This document shows, in pieces, positions 45,707-55,955 of a stretch of 64,000 nt of DNA. Below the pieces are notes generated by a model that worked only from the letters and a program-made list of their open reading frames with translations, did no database searches and was not told the DNA's origin. Source of the stretch: Hexactinellida sp. DTS-2022 (Eukaryota; Porifera; Hexactinellida); the NCBI GenBank assembly GCA_028753945.1, contig JAPNXP010000004.1, positions 3,038,001 to 3,102,000 on the forward strand, written 5' to 3'. The position numbers were made by a program, and so were the translations under genes. Every line of letters starts with the position of its first letter. Position 1 is the first letter of the stretch.

Positions 45707-46033
45707 CAGTGGTCGGCAATTAGGGGTAAATTACCCCATTGGGGGTAATTTCAGGTTTTCTGGGGGTAACGAGACCTTCCGGAAAGCGATATAAGATGTC
45801 AACTGTCAAAATACAGCCACAGTTTGCTGATATTATTAAGGGTAGCAAGTGCCACTTTAGACATTATACATCCTATGAACAGAATTAAATTCAGTAGTTT
45901 TACTCCGGTTGTCTCGTCTATAAATGAAACAGCTTGTTCTTTGTGTTTATCAATTTAGTTTCTGGGTTCGGGGTAACAGTGATGTGCTGAGCACTGAAAT
46001 GGGGTAATAGTAAAACATAATTGCTGACCCCTG
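45707..46033. mobile_element. 327-bp hAT MITE with perfect 8-bp duplication
   Basis: CAGTGGTCGGCAATTA and TAATTGCTGACCCCTG are the ends, a common hAT type. GGTTACTG is duplicated exactly (45699-45706, 46034-46041). Confidence 0.85.
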
Positions 46034-46041
46034 GGTTACTG

Positions 46042-46523
46042 CATCTCTTGGCCAATTACACAGTGTAAAGCAATGAGAAAGATTTGCTATAATAGTCTAG
46101 ACTCTAGTGTAATTACAATGTGGAGAAGATGTCTGATTTATGTAAATAATCGTTAATAAAACCTAGAGTTGGTTAGCGACCTAATCATTTTAATTGATAA
46201 ATAGAAAGAACATCCTTAGGAGAATACAACCAGTAGCGTAGCCAATGGGGGAACAGGGGGAGCGGTTTTTTGACAGAGTTACAGACTGTCCAACCATCCC
46301 GATCTTTTTGCTTGAAAATCCCGAATCCCGGCGCAACTTGGGAAATTCCGATTTTACACAGGTAGTATAGACGAATTTCAATAATACTGATATGCGATAC
46401 ATTGAATATTTTGAATGCATTGATTGATGTAGTAGTAACTTGTCAACTAATTAGGAATAGTGAATTCAATAATTCAAGTACTTAATTGGAATACGCACTT
46501 ATATTTAGCCTACGGCTTCCTAT
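46042..46523. other. Intergenic, no gene recognised
   Basis: CAGTAGCGTAGCCAATGGGG at 46232 resembles a hAT terminus, but no partner end was found. Confidence 0.35.
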
Positions 46524-46676
46524 CAGGGGCGGCGGAAGGGGGGGCGGGTGAACGTGCGGTCGCCCCCCCCCTCCCCAAATCCCAAAATATCACAAGGTTT
46601 TTATTGTATTTGCAATTAATACTAGGGTGTCGAACCCGGTTCTCCAAGACCGCCCCCCCAAAAGAAGCTCCCATGG
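46524..46676 (+). mobile_element. hAT-like MITE family B, copy 1
   Basis: It starts CAGGGGCGGCGGAAGG. About 46545-46672 is the reverse complement of 47692-47810. It is cut off near AAGCTCCCATGG. Confidence 0.6.
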
Positions 46677-46854
46677 AACTCATAATATATTCTAAATAAG
46701 ATAAAAATTACCCTCAGCCGTTTGTAAAATTTAGATGGCATCTTATGTGGCATCCAGTAGCGCCCTTCAAATATACAGACCACTTTCTTGTTGCAGCTAC
46801 CGCACCCCAGGCCTCTAACTGTCCAGCCGAGTGGCTATATATGGCTTAGTGAAG

Positions 46855-47690
46855 AGGAAAAGAAGTCCATTGGTCTTATCTTTCGTCGGGATACGAGAGT
46901 GTGACAGGTTCCTTCAAAAGTCAGGTTCGCAGCTCGTCAAAAGCATTATTGAGCGTTCATCACATTTCCATTTGCATCTGGATCGCTTTAATGCGTACAA
47001 AGGCTCCGCCATCAGTGCAAAGTTTCGAATATAACATCGGTAATAGTTCATCATCCCCATACATCTCTGTAGTTCCTTCACGTTCTTGGGCTTAGTGAAC
47101 TCTTGGAGCGTCTTCGTGTAATTCTTGAGTGGACTGCGTCCTTTTTCCGAAATTCAATGTACCAGGAATAGTACTCCTCTGTAGGCTAGTCGATACTTAT
47201 CCTTCCGGAGTCGTAATCCCGCTACTTCTAGGCGTCGGAATACTTCCTCCAAATGCATTAAATGCTCCTCAAAGCTGCCAGAGAACACTAATATGTCATC
47301 CACAAAACTCTCAATATTTGCGGCTCCTCTCAGAGCTTGGTCCATAAGCCTTTGAAACGTGGACTGGCTGTTACACAGGCCAAAAGGCATCACCACCATC
47401 TCAAAGAGACCTCGCGGAGTGTGGAAGGCGGTCTTTTCAATATCACTCTCGAGAATAGGCACCGTCCAGTATGCACTCGCAATGTCCAGTTTCGTGATGA
47501 CAAAATTTCCTCTCAGTTTGTCAAAAATGCTCTGTGGATTTGGTAGTCTGTATACATTACGCTTAGTGACTGCATTTAGTCGCCGGTAGTCCACCGCGAA
47601 ACGGAGAGTGCCATCCTTTTTCTACACCAACACGACATCGGAGCTCCAGGGTGACTTGCTCGGCTGACAAATAGGTGGATTCAGTGGCGG
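46855..47690 (-). pseudogene. Ty3/gypsy reverse transcriptase-RNase H fragment
   Basis: The minus strand reads SPWSSDVVLV, a stop, then KKDGTLRFAVDYRRLNAVTK, KLDIASAYWTVPI, VMPFGLCNSQSTFQRLMD and ESFVDDILVFS, which are the core RT blocks of gypsy elements with the catalytic VDD. Downstream, with frame changes, come PKNVKELQRCMGMMNYYR and PLYALKRS of the connection region, and LLKEPVTLSYPDER of RNase H. The open segment alone is 147 codons (47154-47594). The usual YVDD is FVDD here. Oppositely oriented MITE copies bracket the fragment. It is not active. Confidence 0.85.
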
Positions 47691-47691
47691 C

Positions 47692-47810
47692 GCTGGGAGC
47701 TTCTTTTGGAGGGGGGCTTGGAGAACCGGGTTCGACCCCGAGTATTAATTGCAAGTACAATAAAACCTTGGGATATTTTGGGATTTGGGGGGGGCGACCG
47801 CACGTTCGTC
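47692..47810 (-). mobile_element. hAT-like MITE family B, copy 2 (inverted)
   Basis: It starts CAGTGGCGGCGCTGGGAGC. It matches 46545-46672 in reverse complement and is truncated after CCGCACGTTCGTC. Confidence 0.6.
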
Positions 47811-48479
47811 TTTAGAATTTTGAAGGTACGAAAGATAGCATTCCCAGCCACGTAATTTAGGCATTCAATTTGCGAAATATCAAATAAATGGTTAGCAATG
47901 TTAAGTATTTTACTTGTAACATACTCAAAATCAAACTCGGGGTGTATTTCTTCATCGTCCTCACGTGTAATTTTTAAAAGATTTTTCAGACTGTTGATTT
48001 ATGTTATAAATTTTGAGAAGATTAGATAATTGAAGTCGACGTTCACTCTCCAAAATTTGAGTAAGATATATTATAGTTTGAACCAGACATTGACGATATA
48101 CCCCGAAATGATGTTCTAATGGGTCATTCTGTATTCGAAACGTCAGCAAATATTCAAAACCGCATTCAAGGGTCAATCTTTGTAATAAGAGAGGGAGGGC
48201 AATACAAGTATGTCTAAAACTGGTGAATGTTTGGGTGTTAGCTCACCTAGACGTAGGAAATAATTTCCAACAATCCAGCCATTTAACTACATGATTCAAA
48301 AAGGATAATCGCGTATCGTTCAAGCGAAGCGGAACAAAATTTGGATTGTTGAAGCGAATATCTTTTCCGACCCAATTAACATTGAATATGTTCCAGATTT
48401 TATTTATCAAATGTATGAATTTGACGATATGGCGGTTTTCATTTATTGTATTCTCATTATAGAAACTAGAGAGCCACGC

Positions 48480-50013
48480 TACTGTTGATTCATGAAAGAT
48501 TTATGAGCTAAGTTTACTTTTTGTCGCTCTAAATGAGATGGCCAATATGCTTTTGATGTTAGTTTGGGGGTTCTCTTAATAATGGAAAAATTTGTCAGCT
48601 TTAAATAAGGTTCTGAGGTCGTCAAATGCTGAAAAGCATATTGGAGGGTATTTTGACTTAGTGCAAACCCTCGGATCCGAAAGAATATTAGCAACAGGTA
48701 TAGTAAGGGGTGACTATACCAGAGATTTACACAAAAAGCACCTATTTACTCGAAAGGCAGTTTCTTTCACAAATGGACACCTTATAAATCATACATAATA
48801 ATAATAATAATACAGCATTTATCACGCTTTACACCAGTGTCTCAAAGCGTTTACAATAGGAAATAAAAAATAAATACAATAAGTACAGAACATAAGTACA
48901 GGAATACAAAGTGAAATCCAATCAAATATACAAAAAGAAAAAGAAAAGAAAAAAGAAAGATAACAAAACAAAGCCAGTGAAAGGTTGAAAACATACATAA
49001 GAGAAAGAAGGAAAACTAATTATAAATACATCTTAAACAAGTGCGTCTTAATATGCGTTTTGAAAGTCTCAACCGAATTAAAATTCCTTATATACTTTGG
49101 TAGTGAATTCCACAAATTCGGGGCAGCATAAGAGAAGGTGCGATCTCCATAACATTTTGATCTAGTCCTAGGTTGTTGTAGTAAAATAGACGAACTAGAT
49201 CTAAGATTGTAACTATTCCGATTTAGGTGGAATCTGATCCATAAGTCCGATTTTCGAAAACTCAACGGATTTGGAAATATATCACATTTAACCTTAATAA
49301 TGGAAAAATTTGTCAGCTTTAAATAAGGTTCTGAGGTCGTCAAATGCTGAAAAGCATATTGGAGGGTATTTTGACTTAGTGCAAACCCTCGGATCCGAAA
49401 GAATATTAGCAACAGGTATAGTAAGGGGTGACTATACCAGAGATTTACACAAAAAGCACCTATTTACTCGAAAGGCAGTTTCTTTCACAAATGGACACCT
49501 TATAAATCATACATAATAATAATAATAATACAGCATTTATCACGCTTTACACCAGTGTCTCAAAGCGTTTACAATAGGAAATAAAAAATAAATACAATAA
49601 GTACAGAACATAAGTACAGGAATACAAAGTGAAATCCAATCAAATATACAAAAAGAAAAAGAAAAGAAAAAAGAAAGATAACAAAACAAAGCCAGTGAAA
49701 GGTTGAAAACATACATAAGAGAAAGAAGGAAAACTAATTATAAATACATCTTAAACAAGTGCGTCTTAATATGCGTTTTGAAAGTCTCAACCGAATTAAA
49801 ATTCCTTATATACTTTGGTAGTGAATTCCACAAATTCGGGGCAGCATAAGAGAAGGTGCGATCTCCATAACATTTTGATCTAGTCCTAGGTTGTTGTAGT
49901 AAAATAGACGAACTAGATCTAAGATTGTAACTATTCCGATTTAGGTGGAATCTGATCCATAAGTCCGATTTTCGAAAACTCAACGGATTTGGAAATATAT
50001 CACATTTAACCTT
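48480..50013 (-). mobile_element. Non-LTR retrotransposon (LINE) 3' end in tandem duplication
   Basis: Two nearly identical units of 718 bp (about 48575-49292 and 49293-50010) lie head to tail. Each unit, on the minus strand, encodes an RT C-terminus with NSYNLRSSSSILLQQPRTRS, YGDRTFSYAAPNLWNSLPKY and TFKTHIKTHLFKMYL, typical of CR1/jockey-type elements. A 3' UTR ending GTGTAAAGCGTGATAAATGC and an (ATT)n tail follow. A further open segment (FALSQNTLQYAFQHLTTSEP) sits between units. The insertion splits the P-like transposase relic. Confidence 0.8.
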
Positions 50014-50774
50014 AAAGTGAGCATCGGATGTCTACCCTGGGATACAAAACTAGTTTTAATTATGTATCTCTGAATCTCCAAATTTCAAGGAAATTATTTA
50101 CCAATGTTCAGGCACCTGAACAGAATGTATATTTGGCATAAATCAAGAATGATCTGTGTTTAATATACCAAGTGGGTGATAAATAAGACATTTAGCTACT
50201 AATAACAACTTTGTAAGTTAAGTTTTGATACCGCCACATTGACGGCGCAAAGTCACTTTCAAAGTGTAATTTTTTTTCCAGGGTGTTTAATTTAGATTTT
50301 ATTGCATTTTACCGGTTCTCGTGAGCACGAATACACATAGAAAATTTCATCTCAATCGGGTCATTGGAAGTACTACCACAAACCTGGGGTATACTTACCC
50401 CTTAAGCGGAGTAGATAGTATGATTACTGGTAGTGGAATATCATCGGTGCAAGTCTCAAAATCAGGATAAATGAAGGTTTTCTCAAAGTCTTTTAAATTT
50501 AACCAGTTATTACGAATTTATTTCATAATGTGGACTATGTCAAAGAATAAAATAAGGTTGCGCGTTGGGATACATGGATGTACAATTCGCGGTTGGAATA
50601 TTTTCGATTCATATGAAAATAATTTAAATACACTCACATTGAAAGGATAATTATCAGTACATATTGCCTCAACAATTAAATCACAACTCTCTATATCACC
50701 AATTGTTTTTGTAATAATTGGATATAAATCAGCCGCGGAGGAAGACCCTAACGGAATCAGAAGAACAATGATGG

Positions 50775-51065
50775 AATAAGACTATGGAAAATTCTTCCAA
50801 ATATGGTCATGTGATATATCAAATTATCGGAAATTTTACTTCGAAACCGAATTCAACAATCAAAAGACGATATAACTTAATTTCAACAAGTTTTTAAAGG
50901 GAAACAAATCCGGCGAACACTATCGGACGTGGTTACTTTGGCGACCTGCTATGGCCGATATAGACACTCTTTCAATTGCCTCAATATCCAAAAATTTTCG
51001 CACTACATCAAAGTATATGTGTACAAATTTTGGTGCTTTTATCAAATAAATGACCAATCTGTTGA
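50775..51065. repeat. Repeat Y, about 280 bp, copy 1
   Basis: It matches 63035-63315 in the same orientation (CCGGCGAACACTATCGGACG, GCCGATATAGACACTCTTTC). It lies within the P-like relic. Confidence 0.75.
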
Positions 51066-51839
51066 TATTTTATGGCTATGCCGCTGGACTAAAAGTGGAA
51101 TGAAATAATCAGACTCAGAGATTCGCTACTGCAATGTAAATCATCTATTTCTTGGTCTATCGAGTCACCATCAACAAGCTTAATTGCACTTTCGAGTTCA
51201 TGGATAGCAAGGTTTATATGGTTCTCAATAGAACATTCAGTTTGAGAGTTAACTGACAACGAAGAAACGGTGGATATGTTCCTAGTTAATACATATTCTG
51301 ATCTTATTTCTAAGCTAAATTTAATCGACCTACCAAACGGCAGGATAACTAATGTGTCTAATAATTCACCCCTTTATTTTTTATAAAAATCGTTATTTTA
51401 GAAACCGGACTTTTCATCGACCGATCTGTATTAGTTAATGATGATTTGTAAATCAAAGCATTTGATAATAAAAACGTCACCATTCCGATCTCGCGAATTT
51501 TTATTAATGACACTCGCCAAGTTGAGACCATCCTCGATGAAGTAGATACATTTTCAATCTTACTTCAAACTATTAGCTCTTGGAGTATGCAGATTCCATC
51601 AGCAGTCGTTCTTTGTCATCTAGGGATAGTCTCTTTGGCTTGGAATTGAATTCAGAAAGATAGGGAGGACAGTTGGGAAAAATGCTGGGTATTGTTGTCT
51701 TCTCCAGAGCTATTCTCTCTCTGGAAACTGTAACAGTACGAACCCCGTCATTGTACGATATGGTCCTTTCGATGTCATCTTCTTTGAAATGACGAATGCA
51801 TACCTAAAGAAACTATTCTAAATAGGGGCAATCAATAAA

Positions 51840-52110
51840 TGGAAGGTACAATTGCACTATCTTACACCCCCCTACTTTTTAAATGATGGCCAAAATCACT
51901 GTATGCCATGTGATAGAATACGTCGAGACATAAAGATTGAGCTAAAAATCACTAAAATCAGTCAAGAAACAAAAAAGTTAATTTTTTCTAGCTCATAAGC
52001 CAAACTCTATGGGAAAAATTGAAATCATAACTGAAGCCAAATATACTATAAAATAGTATTGTAGTAGCATAGCTACGTGCATACAAGCCAATTTATATGT
52101 CTAACACTTC
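51840..52110. repeat. Diverged copy 3 of repeat X
   Basis: AGCCAAACTCTATGGGAAAA and GTGCATACAAGCCA are diverged matches to repeat X (copies 1 and 2 at 2889 and 8150). It lies just upstream of the THAP exon. Confidence 0.5.
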
Positions 52111-53180
52111 GCTTCGTTATTAGGGTGTCAGATTCATTTTTATCAGATTCCTATTCTAAATTTCAAACCTCCAGTTTCAAATTATTCTACAAAATGCTAA
52201 GCTACATTATTCATTATTTCAACTGTTATTAGATACTTAATTGGAGTGGGTCAGTATTTAAATGACTGACTTGGGTAGTTTATATTTTATGGCCGTATCC
52301 TCTCCACCGAACAAACTTTCATTAACTAAGAGCCCAAATTTTCAGGATATGTCTCATAGGTTATTGATGTCACCCTGTATTTCAATCCCGATCCTTTTTA
52401 TTGATGTCTCTTACTGTTAACTAAACCCATAAATCCAGTCAGTCTTAATAAATTTAACAACAGTATGGCAATTTTCGAGTTGTTAATTCCTTTAGATTGT
52501 AATTTAAACAGGCGGAATATACATTTAGAATCAAAACAAGTTATTTGTTGTTATTTTTATTATCTATTAACCAGGGGCCTTATTCACTATCATTTCTGAA
52601 ACTTAATTAAACTTAAACTTAAACTAAGTGGGCCAAAATGGATAAATGTCATAGTGTTGCGGGCCTGAGAGTGAACATTTCTTATTTAACACATTTTTTA
52701 TTTTATTTCAAGTAGCATTAATGGAGACATAAACGATGATACTGAGGAAGTATAAACTAATCTAATCACATATTAGGAAGTATAAATAACTAGTGGGAGT
52801 TGTGCAGTTAATCCTGCGTTTTTATTAGCTTATCAAAATTTGGTTCTCTTGCTGAAGTAGCAATACACATAAGCTGAGAAATGTACTCATCTGTCAATGC
52901 TGATCTTGACATATTTTTGATAAACTTCATCATACCAGCCAATCGTACAGGGATCCCTGTCCTGTAAAAGAATTTTAAACATTTTTGCCATTCTGTACAG
53001 GCGTACAGGGATTTTAATTACTAATTATGTGTAAATATTGCCTAAAATGTCTACAGATGTGATAGTAAATTCTGCCATGCATTCTGCATTGACTACATAA
53101 GGCACAACTTTGTTTCTATATTTATTCAAGTGTATAATAATTCCCTGGACGAGCGAGCGAAGCGAGCGAGATATTTTTGG
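52111..53180. other. Intergenic, no gene recognised
   Basis: AT-rich. It ends with the palindromic CG-rich string GCGAGCGAAGCGAGCGAG at 53153-53170. Confidence 0.35.
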
Positions 53181-53188
53181 GAGGAGAT

Positions 53189-53622
53189 CAGGGTTGATAA
53201 AAATCATGATTTTTTTAAAAAAATCAAAAAAATCCGATTTTTTTGATTTAAATCAGATTTTTTTGATTTAAATCAGAATTTTGATTTTAATTGTTTTTTT
53301 TTGCAATCTATATCACACTGGCGTATATTATTTGGCTAATAGATTAATTACATTGTTAATGACTCATTATCAATGTAATTTGACTCATTATCAATGTATT
53401 TTATTTTCTTTTCGCAAAAAACAATAGACATAAAAAATCTGATTTAAATCAAAAAAGTTTGATTTAAATCAAAAAAGTCCGACTTTTTTGATTTAAATCA
53501 GACTTCTTTGATTAAAATCAGATTTTTGATTAAAATCATGATTTTTATTAATAAAAATCATTGATTTAAATCATGATTTAAATCAATGATTTAAATCACT
53601 TGATTTAAATCAAACAACCCTG
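53189..53622. mobile_element. hAT MITE family A, copy 2 (434 bp), perfect 8-bp duplication
   Basis: Same ends and interior as 15656-16019 but longer, with extra TGATTTAAATCA units. GAGGAGAT is exact on both sides (53181-53188, 53623-53630). Confidence 0.9.
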
Positions 53623-53891
53623 GAGGAGATTGAACTGTAATCTCGTTTTCTGCTAGAACTCGCCATTTCAATTTAGGTTCTGCCTCCTACGTTTTCTAAT
53701 AATATCTAATAATTGATAGAATTCGTAAATGCAAACTATAGTTACAAAATACTGTATTCAAACTAGGAACATTGATGCATTTGTAGAGTATATATAATTG
53801 AAAAGAAGCGAATTATCCGCGGGCCACAGCGAATGGTCTCGCGGGCCACGGATTGAGCACCCTTGGTTTAAAGGGATCGTGATCAGTGTTG

Positions 53892-53930
53892 TAAATCAAA
53901 TCAAATATTTCAAATATTTGATTTGATTTA
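53892..53930. repeat. 39-bp near-perfect palindrome
   Basis: TAAATCAAATCAAATATTT is followed by C and its exact reverse complement. CAGTGTTG just before it (53884) looks like a hAT terminus, but no partner end was found. Confidence 0.8.
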
Positions 53931-55955
53931 AGAGAATTTGAATTCTCAAATGATTTGATGAGATAATGAGTGTATTACCATATAAAGAATTAAGTGCTAA
54001 TAATCTCATTATCTCAAAGATTATTGAAGTTAAGCCTATAAATTGTCTTATCAATGAATAGGAAGTTAACAATTGCGGATAGATCAGTACTAGAATAGTT
54101 ACATAAATAGATAGTTTTTGAGTTATGGCTCATTTTAAGAAATGTATTTCCCTGGCAACCGAAGAATGTGTCATCATTCCATTTATAATTTCGATATATT
54201 TCATTCAACATGTTATGGACATCCTGATGTCCAATTTTGAACATTTAGAACGCGTTTAACTATGTTAAAAGCATGCTCTAAAAACACGATAATTCAAACG
54301 AAAAATAGCAATTACGTAATCAAATGGTGATATATCACAATTCTAAAGGGTGTTATGTATGCCTTGATATCATGTTCCTAACTTCCTATATAATTACAAT
54401 GCATTTCTCAGCTCAGGTCTGTTAATACTAGCTATTGAGATAAAGATATGTCAGCTAATAATCAATGGCCTTTAAGTAATCCATGGTCCAGCAAAATCTA
54501 CTCAGTAGTAAGGCCTTATATAACGAAGGTCACGCACCATAAGTCCATAATATCCTGATATAGGATCGAACTTGAAAGTGATATGGGTGCCGAAGGGCTG
54601 CATGAAATATATCCGCCCGGGGGGCATAGGTATATGTTACGCCTCTGTACTGAGCTATTCTTTTCTATCTGCAACATTCATGCAAATGTTACTAAATTAT
54701 ACAGCCTTGAAATCTTTCAATAACATGCTGTCTTTACATTTCACACTATAATCTTATCAGATAATAATTGTGGTTTTTCAATCAAGAAATTCCAACTGAA
54801 ATTAGTTGCCCTTAAGACGAGTTTTGTAGTCCTATTATTCAAAGAAGCTGTATTGTTTCGAGACTGCAACCTTAGATATTATACAATGCTCTATCTATAG
54901 ACTGTGTGTGGATATTTTATAAGATGGTAAAAAATTTCCTAGTTCCAGGGGGTGTGCCACTGTGGATTTTTGTCGAAATTTTGTGAAATGTTTAGGTTTT
55001 GCCCCAAAATCCCCTGGTCACCCTAATTATGTGCTGTATGCAATTTCGGAATTAATAAAGGTGAGGATTAATCATCAAACCTCAATATGTGCAATGACGC
55101 AGCAATTGGATGTTACATGGTTGTTATTGCCTGGCGCGGATTAAATGCGAAAATTTAAAAAATTGTAGAGACATGCAATACAATCTATTTTATATTGTGA
55201 CAAAATTGTGTAACTACTGAATCAAAATATATATGATGTGTTTTAGAAATATACTAACCTATCCACTGAGAATGTAGTTAATACAAAATAATTTCCTTTA
55301 TATAATTTAGTCGGCATTATTCATTATATAGGAAGGAGTATTAATTAGAAGCCAGCTCCAATGCACAAGTTGAATCAATAGAATAAAATTTAAGTTATAC
55401 TGAATTTAAAGGTGAGGAAACACAGGATATTGGCACCCAATTAAAGGAGAAACTAAGGTCTTATTGAAAATTCATGAACTATCAAGTTAATGATTTCAAT
55501 ACTGGCCCACAACGTACTACGTACTACGGACAGTAAAATGATATAATTTGCTAACAATGAATATTTAATAGTAAACATCATGTATTTAGAGTGGCATTCA
55601 ACGGTTTTGCTAATTTGCTGGTACTCCACTAATTGCAAATAACATTTATATTCCAATAATAATTCCCATAGCAGTTTATGAAACTGTTAAATTTTAAATT
55701 TGTATTTTTTCTGTAGGGATAATTTTGACAAACCGATACCATACTGTATATGAGTAAAGTATGAGTCTCAACATTTAGAGTACATCTGATAAGCCAACAT
55801 TAGTATACAAATTGTTGTTTTAATCCAACATTCAAAGAATATCAGTGGAATTCTCAAGATTGTCATAAAGAATAATTCTTAAAGTTTAGGGCGTATAAAT
55901 AGTGATGAATTAACATTAAAATACTTAAATTAACAAAAATATCAATAATAGCTTG
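53931..55955. other. Intergenic region downstream of NUP98, no gene recognised
   Basis: AT-rich with scattered short frames and no conserved motifs. About 55193-55240 resembles 19872-19910 over a short string (GTGACAAAATTNTGT, ACTGAATCAAAAT). Confidence 0.35.

Larger units (their letters stand above)
47815..51830 (-). pseudogene. P-element/THAP9-like transposase relic, split by insertions
   Basis: Read on the minus strand from high to low coordinates. About 51811-51620 gives VCIRHFKEDDIERT and IALEKTTIPSIFPNCP, the C-terminal half of a THAP zinc finger including the TxIPSIFP motif; TTCTTTAG just before it looks like a splice acceptor. About 51370-51110 is a charged helical stretch. About 50760-50430 includes IFQPRIVHPCIPTRNLILFF, then DIVHIMK, a stop, and IRNNWLNLKDFEKTFIYPDF, the conserved HLxKNIRNNW-type block. 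After the LINE insertion, 48480-47815 gives KIWNIFNVNWVGKDIRF, RLSFLNHVVKWLDCW, YLLTFRIQNDPLEHHFGVYR and QIECLNYVAGNAIFRTFKIL, which are typical C-terminal blocks. Stops and shifts are many. The order of blocks makes the family assignment firm. Confidence 0.75.
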
